Assembly (NCBI RefSeq): GCF_000820305.1
Contig: NZ_CDBH01000060.1
Span: 25,883-89,882, forward strand
DNA length: 64,000 nt
Reading direction: 5' to 3'
Source of the DNA: Aeromonas dhakensis
GTDB taxonomy: Bacteria > Pseudomonadota > Gammaproteobacteria > Enterobacterales > Aeromonadaceae
The translations under genes were made by a program, and so were the position numbers. Positions 36,978 through 45,060 of this stretch are shown here, one piece after another. Position 1 is the first letter of the stretch; every line of letters starts with the position of its first letter. The notes under the pieces were generated by a model, which was not told the origin of the DNA, searched no databases, and was given only the letters and a program-made list of their open reading frames with translations.

Positions 36978-38291
36978 TTACAGCAAGCCCCGCACCAGGA
37001 TCCCGCCGATCAGCAGCGGGGCCACCAGCCGCCAGCACCAGAGCAGGCAGAACCGCAACACTGGCGAGAGATCCGCCGGCACCATGCGATCCCCCAGTCG
37101 CCAGCCCAGCAGCAGGGTCAGCACCAGGCCGAACAGCGGCATCATCAGGTTGGAGGTGAGGTAGTCCAGCACATCGAAGATGGTCTTGCCGAACAGGGTG
37201 TACTCGGCCCAGGGGCCGAACGACAGGCTCACCGGAATGCCGCAGGCCATGATCAGCAGGGTCAGCACCCGGCAGGCGCCACGGCGCGACCAGCCCCACT
37301 CCTCGGTGGTGAAGCGCACCAGGTGCTCCAGCATGGAGATGGAGGAGGAGAGCGCCGCCACCAGCAGCAGCAGGAAGAAGACCACTGCCAGCCCCTGGCC
37401 GAACGGCAGGTGGTTGAACACCGCCGGCATGGTCATGAAGGTGAGGCCGGGGCCGGCGGTCGGATCGATGCCGGTGGAGGCGAGCACCGGGAAGATCATC
37501 AGCCCCGCCAGCACCGAGATGAGGCTTGCCAGCGTCACCACCCAGACGCCGGAGCGCAGCACGCCGTCACTGTTCGGCAGGTAGGCGCCGTAGGTGGTGT
37601 GTACCCCCAGGCCAATGGAGAGAGAGAAGAAGGCGAGCCCCAGGGCATCCAGCACTCCCTGGCCGGTAAGCTGGCTGAAGTCGGGCAGCAGGAACTGGCG
37701 TACCCCGGTCATGGCTCCCGGCATGGAGAGGCCGGTCACCACCAGCAGCAGCATCATCACGAACAGGGCCGGCATCATCCAGCGCAGCGCCCGCTCCACC
37801 CCCTTCTGCAGCCCCCCCTGCACGAACCACCAGGTGAGCCCGGCGAAGATGAGGTGGGTGATGATCGGCCAGAGGGGATCGCTCACGTAGCCGGTGAAGA
37901 GGGCGGTGAGGGCATTCGCCTCACTCAGGTTGAGCTCGCCACCGATGGCCAGGGCCGCGTATCCCACGGTCCAGCCCCCCACCACGCTATAGAAGCTGTA
38001 GATGAAGAAGCCGCACAGGATCCCCATGTAACCCATCCAGCGCCAGTTCGGCCCCACCAGCTTGCGGAAGGCACCGAGCACCCCGCGCTGGCTGTGGCTG
38101 CCGAGCAGGGTCTCCCCCACCTGCACCGCTACCCCCAGGGTGAAGCTGAACAGCAGAAACACCAGCAGGAAGGCGCCGCCGCCGTTGGTGGCGGTCACAT
38201 AGGGAAACTTCCAGATGGCGCCAAGACCGATCGCCGAACCGGCGGCTGCCAGCACATGACCGAGACGGGAAGACCACTGAACCTGGCTCAT
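36978..38291 (-). CDS. NSS-family sodium:amino-acid symporter 1
   Basis: 437 residues, about 11-12 membrane segments. N-terminal WSSRLGHVLAAAGSAIGLGA and WKFPYVTATNGGGAFLL are the sodium- and substrate-binding helix of the neurotransmitter:sodium symporter (LeuT-like) family. GGAGG lies 5 nt before ATG 38291. Bacterial relatives carry aromatic or other neutral amino acids. The substrate is not readable from sequence, but the upstream leader contains Phe codons within an attenuator-like structure. It is a paralogue of the gene at 39448. Confidence 0.92.
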   Translation of the reverse strand: MSQVQWSSRLGHVLAAAGSAIGLGAIWKFPYVTATNGGGAFLLVFLLFSFTLGVAVQVGETLLGSHSQRGVLGAFRKLVGPNWRWMGYMGILCGFFIYSFYSVVGGWTVGYAALAIGGELNLSEANALTALFTGYVSDPLWPIITHLIFAGLTWWFVQGGLQKGVERALRWMMPALFVMMLLLVVTGLSMPGAMTGVRQFLLPDFSQLTGQGVLDALGLAFFSLSIGLGVHTTYGAYLPNSDGVLRSGVWVVTLASLISVLAGLMIFPVLASTGIDPTAGPGLTFMTMPAVFNHLPFGQGLAVVFFLLLLVAALSSSISMLEHLVRFTTEEWGWSRRGACRVLTLLIMACGIPVSLSFGPWAEYTLFGKTIFDVLDYLTSNLMMPLFGLVLTLLLGWRLGDRMVPADLSPVLRFCLLWCWRLVAPLLIGGILVRGLL

Positions 38292-38354
38292 ACAACCTCC
38301 GGGCAAGACAACATCACATCGATACTCCATGGATAACCGCACGGTGCGGGCAAC

Positions 38355-38384
38355 AAAAAAGGCCGCCTGGTGGCGACCTTTGCA
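38355..38384 (-). terminator. Attenuator terminator of symporter 1
   Basis: On the minus strand GGTCGCC (38378-38372) pairs with GGCGGCC (38367-38361) across an ACCA loop, extended by AAA/TTT, and is followed by TTTTTT. It ends about 64 bp before the symporter start, so it would stop transcription in the leader. Confidence 0.75.
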
Positions 38385-38408
38385 ATGAACATTCAGACAA
38401 GCTGTGCG

Positions 38409-38467
38409 TGCAAGGTCACCTCTCTTGCGAGCCAAAAAATCGACCGAACAGTGCGCAGCGGGGTGAC
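38409..38467 (-). promoter_or_regulatory. Mutually exclusive leader pairings (attenuator regions 1-3)
   Basis: Region 1 GTCACC (38467-38462) pairs with region 2 GGTGAC (38420-38415). Region 2 GGTGACCTTGCA (38420-38409) can instead pair over 12 bp, with one bulge, with region 3 (38384-38372), which is the 5' arm of the terminator. This is the classical 1:2, 2:3, 3:4 layout. Confidence 0.65.
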
Positions 38468-38469
38468 AT
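38416..38469 (-). CDS. Candidate leader peptide of symporter 1 (17 aa)
   Basis: An ATG at 38469 opens a 17-codon frame, MSPRCALFGRFFGSQER, ending at TGA 38418-38416. Phe is at positions 8, 11 and 12. Its start overlaps attenuator region 1 and its stop lies in region 2, the geometry needed for ribosome-stalling control. The Shine-Dalgarno is weak (AGG about 12 nt upstream), which is the main reservation. Confidence 0.5.
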   Translation of the reverse strand: MSPRCALFGRFFGSQER

Positions 38470-38504
38470 GAATAAGCGGGCCTGAATGCCAAACGGGATC
38501 ACAG

Positions 38505-38534
38505 CCTAAACCATGGAAAGAAAAATTGACACAA
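38505..38534 (-). promoter_or_regulatory. Weak candidate promoter for the symporter 1 leader
   Basis: TTGTGT (38534-38529) and TTTAGG (38510-38505), 18 bp apart on the minus strand. Transcription would start near 38498, about 29 nt before the leader-peptide ATG. Confidence 0.35.
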
Positions 38535-38698
38535 CGCGATCAACTTTTTTTCATCCCCCCCTTCAAAAAGGGATTCTCTGCCACCGCCGGCAAAGATCAT
38601 CAGGCAGCCCAATCCCTTGAGCAATAATAGAGTTAGCCTCGGCAGGCCGGTCAGCGACCGCCCGTGGCGACCCCCTTGCGCAACATGGATGCACCGAC

Positions 38699-39442
38699 GT
38701 GACGCACCTGACCGGATACTGGATGAACTGGCTGCTGCCCTGGCTACTGCTGCCCACCCTGGCGCTGGCCACACCGCAACCCCCGCTGACCCTCATCAGC
38801 CACGAGCTGCCCCCCTTTACCCACACCAGTAACGGCAAGCTCGGCGGGCTGGCGGTGCAGCTGGTGCAGGAAGTCCAGCAGGAGATGGGGGTCCACTACC
38901 CCATCAAGATCTACCCCCTCAAGCGGGCGCTCGCCCTGACCCGGGTCGAACCCGGCTTCGCCCTGTTCGTCATCCTGCGCACGCCCCATCGGGAGTCCCA
39001 GTTCAAGTGGGTGGGGCCGCTGTTTCCGAACCGGGTGGTGATCTACCAGACCAGAGGCAGCAAGCCGCTGACCAATCTGGCCCAGCTGCGCAAGCTGCCG
39101 CGGGTCGGCGTGCTGCTCGGCAACGCCGATGACGAACTGCTCACCCGGGAGGGTTACACCAACCTGGTGCGCTGCCAGACCATCGAAGATGCCATCGAGC
39201 TCCTGGTGCTCGGCAAGATAGACGCCTTCCCCATGGGGGATCAGATCATGCCGGCCATCCTGGCCAAGATGAAGTTCTCCCCCCGCAGCGTGGTGAACTC
39301 CGGGCTGCTGCTGCAGGAGAACTGGCTCTACATCGTCTTCTCGAAGAGCGAGGATGACGCCGTGATCGCCCGCTGGCAGGCCGCCGTCGACAAGGTGCGG
39401 GCCCGCCACCCACAGGCGACGCCGGCCCCTCTTCATCCCTGA
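38699..39442 (+). CDS. Orphan periplasmic solute-binding protein (SBP_bac_3-like)
   Basis: 247 residues from GTG 38699; ATG 38723 is an alternative start. Signal peptide ending LALA near residue 24. The mature part begins LTLISHELPPFTHTSNGKLGG, with the layout of family-3 amino-acid-binding proteins (SNGKLGGLAVQLVQEV, then RTPHRESQFKWVGPLF). No ABC permease or ATPase genes are near. It could be a periplasmic sensor or binding partner. It lies between two NSS symporters, divergent from the first and convergent with the second, only 5 bp away. Confidence 0.8.
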   Translation: MTHLTGYWMNWLLPWLLLPTLALATPQPPLTLISHELPPFTHTSNGKLGGLAVQLVQEVQQEMGVHYPIKIYPLKRALALTRVEPGFALFVILRTPHRESQFKWVGPLFPNRVVIYQTRGSKPLTNLAQLRKLPRVGVLLGNADDELLTREGYTNLVRCQTIEDAIELLVLGKIDAFPMGDQIMPAILAKMKFSPRSVVNSGLLLQENWLYIVFSKSEDDAVIARWQAAVDKVRARHPQATPAPLHP

Positions 39443-39447
39443 ACCGG

Positions 39448-40761
39448 TTATACCAGCCCGCGTACCAGGATGCCGCCGATGAGCAGCGGTGCCAGCCAGC
39501 GCCAGCAGCCCATCAGCAGGGTGTGCCAATGCAGGGCCAGGCCGGCGGGCAGCGCCTGGCGACCGAGCCGCCAGCCCAGCAGCAGGGTGAGCGCCAGCCC
39601 GAACATCGGCATCATCAGGTTGGAGGTGACGAAGTCGAGCAGCTCGAAGATGTTCTTGCCAAACAGGGTCACGTCCGCCCAGGGGCCGAACGACAGGCTG
39701 ACCGGAATGCCGTTGGCCATCACCAGCGCGGTGATCAGGCTGCAGGCGGCCCGTCGTGACCAGCCCAGACTCTCGCTGACGAAGCACTGCAGATGCTCCA
39801 GCAGCGAGATGGCAGACGAGAGTGCCGCCACCACCAGCAGGGCGAAAAACACCACCGCCAGCCCCTGGCCGAACGGCAACTGCTGGAACACCGCCGGCAT
39901 GGTCATGAAGGTAAGACCAGGGCCGGAGGCGGGATCGATGCCGGTGGCCGCCAGCACAGGGAAGATCATCAAGCCCGCCAGCACGGCGATGAGGCTTGCC
40001 AGCAATACCACCCAGAGGCTGGAGCGGCCGACCCCCTCGCTGGAGGGCAGATAGGCGCCATAGGTGGTGTGGATGCCCAGACCAATAGAGAGGGAGAAAA
40101 ACGCCAGCCCCATGGCATCGAGCACGCCGGACATGCCGAGCTTGCTGAAGTCCGGCATCAGGAAGTGGCGTACCCCGGCCATGGCATTGGGCAGGGTGAG
40201 GCCAAAGGCCACCAGCATCAGGATCATGATGAAGAGGGCTGGCATCATCCAGCGCAGGGTGCGCTCCACCCCCTTCTGCACGCCCCCCTGCACGAACCAC
40301 CAGGTGAGCCCGGCGAACAGCAGGTGGGTCAGCACCGGCCACAGCGGATCCCCCACATAGTCGTTGAAGCGGGCGGTCAGGGCCGCGCCATCGCCGTGCT
40401 GCAGGCTGCCCGCCAGCGCCATGCCGGTGTAGCCCAGGGTCCAGCCGCCCACCACGCTGTAGAAGCTGTAGATGAGCAGGCTGCTGAGCAGCCCCATGGC
40501 ACCGACCCAGCGCCAGCGCTTGCCCATCAGCTCACCGAAGGCTCCCACCACCCCGCGCCGGCTCAGGCTGCCGAGCAGCGTCTCCCCCATCAGCACCGCC
40601 ACCCCCAGGGTGAAGCTGAACAGCAAAAACACCAGCAGGAAGGCGCCGCCGCCGTTGGCGGCCGTCACATAGGGGAACTTCCAGATAGCGCCGAGACCGA
40701 CTGCTGAACCGGCGGCGGCCAGGATATAACCGAGCCGGGATGACCATTGGGACTGCTTCAT
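39448..40761 (-). CDS. NSS-family sodium:amino-acid symporter 2
   Basis: 437 residues, exactly the length of symporter 1 and highly similar along its whole length (for example WSSRLGYILAAAGSAVGLGA and WKFPYVTAANGGGAFLL). A LeuT-fold secondary transporter. TTGGAG precedes ATG 40761, and a GGGCCC-type hairpin (about 40779-40798) lies just upstream of that site. No attenuator like that of symporter 1 is visible, so the paralogues probably differ in regulation. Substrate unknown. Confidence 0.92.
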   Translation of the reverse strand: MKQSQWSSRLGYILAAAGSAVGLGAIWKFPYVTAANGGGAFLLVFLLFSFTLGVAVLMGETLLGSLSRRGVVGAFGELMGKRWRWVGAMGLLSSLLIYSFYSVVGGWTLGYTGMALAGSLQHGDGAALTARFNDYVGDPLWPVLTHLLFAGLTWWFVQGGVQKGVERTLRWMMPALFIMILMLVAFGLTLPNAMAGVRHFLMPDFSKLGMSGVLDAMGLAFFSLSIGLGIHTTYGAYLPSSEGVGRSSLWVVLLASLIAVLAGLMIFPVLAATGIDPASGPGLTFMTMPAVFQQLPFGQGLAVVFFALLVVAALSSAISLLEHLQCFVSESLGWSRRAACSLITALVMANGIPVSLSFGPWADVTLFGKNIFELLDFVTSNLMMPMFGLALTLLLGWRLGRQALPAGLALHWHTLLMGCWRWLAPLLIGGILVRGLV

Positions 40762-40920
40762 AAGAACTCCAACCGTGGGGCCCGCCACAAGGGGCCCAAA
40801 ATGACGCTCAGAGTACGGGGGGGGCTGCGCAATCACAACGCCGCTTATCTGGATAAAACGCGAGTTATTGGCATCATTACCCAATTAAATTCTATTTTAC
40901 GCGCAATCCTGCCAACAAAT

Positions 40921-40948
40921 AAAAACCGGAGCAATTTTGCTCCGGTTT
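40921..40948. terminator. Terminator of the oxygenase gene
   Basis: AAACCGGAGC/GCTCCGGTTT hairpin. On the minus strand it is followed by TTTTTATTTG. Confidence 0.85.
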
Positions 40949-40975
40949 GGCACTGTGGTGAGCCCGGTTCGGGGA

Positions 40976-41815
40976 CTAGATCACCCCCAGCTCCCGCAGC
41001 CGTTCCATCAGGTAGCTGTGGGCGGTATGACGCTCGGAGAGCACCACGTCCGGCCGCGGATGGAGGAACAGCGGCAGGGAGATGCGGGACTTGGCGGCGC
41101 TGCCGCCGGTCGGGTTGATGACGCGGTGGGTGGTGGAGGGGTAGTAGCCGCGGGAGGCCTCCTGCAGCATGTCGCCGATGTTGATGATGAGAGTGCCGAA
41201 ATCGCACGGCACGTCCATCCACTCGCCGTCGGACCCCTTCACCTGCAGGCCAGGTTCGTTGGCGGCGGGCAATATGGTCAGCAGGTTGATGTCTTCGTGG
41301 GCGGCGGCGCGGATGGCGCCCGGCTCTTCGGTGCCGTCGAACGGCGGGTAGTGCAGCACCCGCAGCAGGGTCTTCTGGCTCTCTTCAATCATGGAGGAGA
41401 GCGGGCAGCTGTAGTGGGCGGCGATGTCGCTCGGGGTGTACTGCTCGACCCAGCCCAGCAGCTCGGCCGCCAGGTCGTTGGCGAGGCGGTAGTACTCCAT
41501 CGCCTGCTCTTTCAGCTCGGCAGGCATCTGGCCCCAGGGGTAGATGTGGAAGTACTCCTTGATGTCCTTCTGGCTGTGGCCCTTGGCCACTTCGGACACC
41601 GACGGCGGGAAGTAACCGTCCTGAGTCTCGCGATTGAACAGGAAATCCTGCTTCTGCTCGCTCATGAAGAAGCGATACCAGTTGTCATAGATGGACTGCA
41701 CCAGCTCTTTCGGGATGGGGTGATTGGTCAGCACCCCGAAACCGGTGGTCCGCAGGGATTCGGTGAAGCGCTGTGCCGCATCGGGCGAGCGGTAATCGAC
41801 GGTCAGGACTTTCAT
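40976..41815 (-). CDS. 2-oxoglutarate/Fe(II) oxygenase, isopenicillin-N-synthase-like
   Basis: 279 residues. N-terminal DIOX_N-like part (TTGFGVLTNHPIPKELVQSI) and C-terminal Fe(II)/2OG domain. Metal ligands are seen as the HED of AAAHEDINLLTIL and the His of STTHRVINP, and the 2OG-binding Arg is in SRISLPLFLHP. Such enzymes oxidise small molecules; the substrate is not known. It stands alone with its own terminator. Confidence 0.88.
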   Translation of the reverse strand: MKVLTVDYRSPDAAQRFTESLRTTGFGVLTNHPIPKELVQSIYDNWYRFFMSEQKQDFLFNRETQDGYFPPSVSEVAKGHSQKDIKEYFHIYPWGQMPAELKEQAMEYYRLANDLAAELLGWVEQYTPSDIAAHYSCPLSSMIEESQKTLLRVLHYPPFDGTEEPGAIRAAAHEDINLLTILPAANEPGLQVKGSDGEWMDVPCDFGTLIINIGDMLQEASRGYYPSTTHRVINPTGGSAAKSRISLPLFLHPRPDVVLSERHTAHSYLMERLRELGVI

Positions 41816-42024
41816 TGTTTTTGTTACGTGCCAGTTAAAAGATGGCGCAGTTTACCCCGTGACCGGCGACAAGGAAAGGGCGCGGGCCGCCACGTCGCCA
41901 GCCTGCGCAAATAGTGATAAACCGCTCAAAAAACGGTGTCGGCCGGCGCCGCTTTTCAACCCTTGTCCTGCCCCGGCATCCTCTCTAGAATGCCCCCCAT
42001 CATCTCTCTCGGAGCCCGTCGTCC

Positions 42025-42588
42025 ATGTCCCCCAAGATCCTGTTGCTGACCCTGCCCTTCCTGCTCGCCGGTTGCAGCTCGCTGTCGAAAGAAGAGTGCC
42101 GCACCATGAGCTGGTACAACCTGGGTTATCAGGATGGCGAGCAGGGCAAGACCCGGGTCGCCACCCGCGACTACGTCTCGACCTGCGGCGAATACGGCCT
42201 CAAGGTGGACGAGGCGGAGTGGAAACGGGGCTATGCCAAGGGGCTGGAGCTCTACTGCATTCCCGAGCTCGCCTACAGCAAGGGCAAGTCCGGCGCCGAG
42301 TACCTGGGGGTCTGCCCCAACGATGCCAGCTTCCTGACCCAGTACGATCGCGGCCGCAAGGAGTACCTGGTGGAGAAGCAGCTGAGCGATCTCAAGAGCG
42401 AGATGGAGCGGACCGAGCGCGACATCGAGACGCTGGAGCGCCAGATCCGCAACGAGAACGACAGCAAGCAGCGCGACTACTACCGCGCCCAGCGCGAGCG
42501 CGCCATCCGGCACTACGAGGGGCTGCGCCGCGACTACAACCGGATCCGCTTCCCGGATCGGGTGATCCAGTTCACCTTCGGGAACTGA
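42025..42588 (+). CDS. DUF2799-family lipoprotein
   Basis: 187 residues. Lipobox LLAGC with Cys near residue 16. The conserved block WYNLGYQDGEQGK and a later WKRGYAKGLELYC correspond to the DUF2799 family. A long charged helix (about 110-170, for example EMERTERDIETLERQI) is likely a coiled coil. It is probably anchored to the outer membrane. Function is unknown. A terminator follows. Confidence 0.82.
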   Translation: MSPKILLLTLPFLLAGCSSLSKEECRTMSWYNLGYQDGEQGKTRVATRDYVSTCGEYGLKVDEAEWKRGYAKGLELYCIPELAYSKGKSGAEYLGVCPNDASFLTQYDRGRKEYLVEKQLSDLKSEMERTERDIETLERQIRNENDSKQRDYYRAQRERAIRHYEGLRRDYNRIRFPDRVIQFTFGN

Positions 42589-42594
42589 CAAACC

Positions 42595-42618
42595 AAAAGG
42601 GGCCGACAGGGCCCCTTT
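42595..42618. terminator. Terminator of the DUF2799 gene
   Basis: AAAGGGGCC/GGCCCCTTT hairpin with a short loop between convergent genes. Confidence 0.8.
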
Positions 42619-42647
42619 CTGTTTCTGTCCCTCTCTGTTTCTGCCCC

Positions 42648-43469
42648 TCAGGCGGGCAGAACCCAGCGCTGCAGCGCCAGCGCGATGCCGTCCTCGTTGT
42701 GATCGGCGGTCACCCGATCCGCCAGCGCCTGGATCTGTGACGCCGCATTGCCCATGGCCACCGCCAGCCCCACCTGTTCGAACATGCTGATGTCGTTGTT
42801 GTTGTCGCCAAACGCCACCACGTTCTCCATCGCGATCCCTTCACTCGCGGCCCACTGGGCCAGCCGGTTGCCCTTGCTGCAGCCGGGCTGCACCAGCTCC
42901 ACCGCATAGGGCGCCGCCCAGTCGCAGGTGAAGGGCAGCTGCGCGACCACCTCTGCCATGAAGTGATGGAGCAGGGCGGGATCCTGGTTGAACAGCTCCA
43001 GCTTCCAGACCGGCCGGCTGAGCCAGCTCGCCAGATCCTCCGCCGGCAGCAGGGAGATCTTGAGATGATCCGGTTGGGCCGCCGACCAGTGGCGCATCCG
43101 GGTCACATGCTCCTCGCAGCCGAGGTAGCCGATCCCCTCGTCCAGGTGGAACAGGGCCCCCATCTGGTGCGCCTGCACCTCGGCCAGCAGCCGGCCGAGG
43201 GGGGACACCGCCAGCGGATCCCCGCTCAGGATCCTCTCCTGCACCGGATCATAGAGGTAGGCGCCGTTGCTGCAGATGATGGGGGTGTCGAGGGCCAGCT
43301 CGTGATGGAAGGGGCGGGCTGTCATGAAGTGGCGCCCGGTCACCAGCAGCACCTTGATGCCGTGGGCGCGGGCCTGGGCCAGTGCGGCCCGGGTGGCGGA
43401 CGAGATCTTGTGATCCCGGGTCAGCAGAGTGCCATCCATATCCAGTGCAATGGCCTGAAAACGACTCAT
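42648..43469 (-). CDS. HAD-family phosphatase, Cof/YidA type
   Basis: 273 residues. N-terminal ALDMDGTLLTRDH holds the catalytic DxD, LLVTGRHF is motif II, and VVAFGDNNNDISMFEQVGLAVAMGNA is the C-terminal motif (seen as FGDNNNDISM). The size and a C2-type cap of about 110 residues match the Cof subfamily, which dephosphorylates sugar phosphates and related compounds. Exact substrate unknown. It is convergent with the DUF2799 gene. Confidence 0.9.
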   Translation of the reverse strand: MSRFQAIALDMDGTLLTRDHKISSATRAALAQARAHGIKVLLVTGRHFMTARPFHHELALDTPIICSNGAYLYDPVQERILSGDPLAVSPLGRLLAEVQAHQMGALFHLDEGIGYLGCEEHVTRMRHWSAAQPDHLKISLLPAEDLASWLSRPVWKLELFNQDPALLHHFMAEVVAQLPFTCDWAAPYAVELVQPGCSKGNRLAQWAASEGIAMENVVAFGDNNNDISMFEQVGLAVAMGNAASQIQALADRVTADHNEDGIALALQRWVLPA

Positions 43470-43665
43470 ATCACCTCCAAAATGTCGAAACGAATGCGAC
43501 GCTATACCAACCCGCGTTCAAATAACGATTAATACCACCGCCCAAGGCGGAGCATAACGGGGAGCACCAGGCGATCGGGCAAGCGAAGCAAAGAGCCATA
43601 CCGTCCCAGAGTCGGCGCCACGATGCAAGCGCCGGCAGCCCCCTCCGTCTCGTTCTGTGATCCCG
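43470..43665. other. Intergenic region with small palindrome
   Basis: 196 bp. A CCGCC/GGCGG hairpin with an AAG-centred spacer lies at 43541-43553, and the minus-strand frame is open through most of it without a start. It might hold the terminator of the MFS gene or a degraded dispersed repeat; no gene supported. Confidence 0.35.
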
Positions 43666-44907
43666 TCAGCCGGCTTCCACCTGGGCGTCGAACCGCTGCC
43701 GCCGATCCGCCGCCCGGCGCAGGCCATAGAAGCCGGCTGCGCAGAGCAGACCACACAGCGCCGCCAGATAGAAGGGCCACTCGGTGCCCGCCAGCAGCAC
43801 CAGACTGCCGACCGCCACCGCCAGGATCTCGCTGCCCACCGCCAGTCCGCGATAGAGCCCCATCGCCTGCCCCTGTTGCTCGGCGTGGCTGCGGTTGGAG
43901 ACGGCCACCGAAGTGGCCAGCTCCCCCAGGCTCATGCCGATGCCGACCGGGATAAAGGTGAGCGCCAGCCCCCACCAGTGGCTGGGCAGGATGAAGAGCA
44001 ACATGCCAGCCGCCATCACCAGATGACCGACGATCCCGAGGGAGCTGCCGCGCCAATGACGAGCCAGACGGGAGCCCAGCCAGGATCCCGCGATCATGGG
44101 CACGCTCACCAGCACGGCGGCCTGCGCCAGCTGCACCGGATCCCAGGCCAGCCGCTCCACCAGCCAGACGTTGAAGTAGGTGAAATAGAGCTGCACCGCC
44201 CCGTAGCTGAGCAGGGTCAGCACGAAGTAGGGCAGCAGCACCGGCTGCAGCAACAGTTGACGGGAAGAGAGGGCCGGTGCCGGCTGCTCACTGCGGGCCG
44301 CTGCCGGCCGATTGGGCAGCAGCCAGAGCACCAGCAGCAGGTTGACCAGGGTCATGGCCACCGCCAGCCAGGCCGCCAGGCTGTAATCGCCGGACACCAC
44401 GGCGGCATAACCGCCGATCATGGGGCCCACCACCCAGCCCAGGTTCATGCCGATGTTGATCCAGGCGAAGCTGCGTGCCTTGGTCTTGGCGGTGCTCATG
44501 TCGGCCGCCATGGCCTGCACGATGGCGATGTCGCCGTTGAAGAAGCCCTCCACCACCCGGCTCAGCAACAGCAGTGGCAAGGAACGCCAGGCGATCCCCA
44601 GCGCCATCAGGGCATAGCCCACCAGCACCCCCACCAGACAGAGGGTCAGCACCGGCTTGCGGCCATGGCGATCGGAGAGACGGCCCAGCCAGGGGGAACC
44701 CACCAGCTGGAACAACGGATAGAGCCCCATGATGACCCCCAGCCACACCTTGCGGCTCCAGTCCGACGCTTCAGGCGTCAACATGCCCTGGGCCGGATCC
44801 AGCAACAGCGGCGCCAGCACCGGGGATGGCAGGCTGAAGCCCGCCACCGCCAGCGTCACCGTCATCACCAATACCCACAAGCTGGCCTGTCCCTTGCTCC
44901 TCTCCAT
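43666..44907 (-). CDS. MFS drug/H+ antiporter-like exporter
   Basis: 413 residues, about 12 membrane segments. The loop LGRLSDRHGRKPVLTL between segments 2 and 3 is the MFS signature of the 12-TM DHA1 (TetA-like) group. Probably exports a small compound. It is divergent from a Cys-rich HTH regulator 153 bp away, which is likely its controller. An AAATAAA/TTTATTT inverted repeat lies just upstream of its start. Confidence 0.88.
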   Translation of the reverse strand: MERSKGQASLWVLVMTVTLAVAGFSLPSPVLAPLLLDPAQGMLTPEASDWSRKVWLGVIMGLYPLFQLVGSPWLGRLSDRHGRKPVLTLCLVGVLVGYALMALGIAWRSLPLLLLSRVVEGFFNGDIAIVQAMAADMSTAKTKARSFAWINIGMNLGWVVGPMIGGYAAVVSGDYSLAAWLAVAMTLVNLLLVLWLLPNRPAAARSEQPAPALSSRQLLLQPVLLPYFVLTLLSYGAVQLYFTYFNVWLVERLAWDPVQLAQAAVLVSVPMIAGSWLGSRLARHWRGSSLGIVGHLVMAAGMLLFILPSHWWGLALTFIPVGIGMSLGELATSVAVSNRSHAEQQGQAMGLYRGLAVGSEILAVAVGSLVLLAGTEWPFYLAALCGLLCAAGFYGLRRAADRRQRFDAQVEAG

Positions 44908-44919
44908 CTTCGCCTCATT

Positions 44920-44941
44920 AAATAAAGTTATTGGTTTATTT
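44920..44941. promoter_or_regulatory. AT-rich inverted repeat between exporter and regulator
   Basis: AAATAAA and TTTATTT arms with an 8-nt spacer lie 13 bp upstream of the MFS start. Candidate operator of the adjacent regulator. Confidence 0.45.
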
Positions 44942-45060
44942 ATGTTGGCCAGTGAACGGGATTAAGTAAAGCGAATTGTTGATTAAAGAAATCCCTCTCC
45001 CCATAATGGGTACCTGAGCGCCACCCCTCTGGCGTGCCAGCCGATCACGAGAGCCGCCCC

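Larger units (their letters stand above)
38292..38698. other. 407-bp regulatory region between symporter 1 and the solute-binding protein
   Basis: Contains the attenuator and leader peptide of symporter 1 on the minus strand (38361-38498). The plus-strand part near 38600-38698 should hold the promoter of the solute-binding protein gene, but I see no clear -35/-10 pair. Confidence 0.6.

Noticed and set aside
40817..40824. G8 tract upstream of symporter 2
   Set aside because: Short and intergenic; not long enough to argue for phase variation by itself.
40764..40920. Possible second attenuator before symporter 2
   Set aside because: A 9-codon frame and a GGGCCC hairpin exist, but there is no T-run terminator and no competing pairing; the only terminator nearby belongs to the oxygenase gene.
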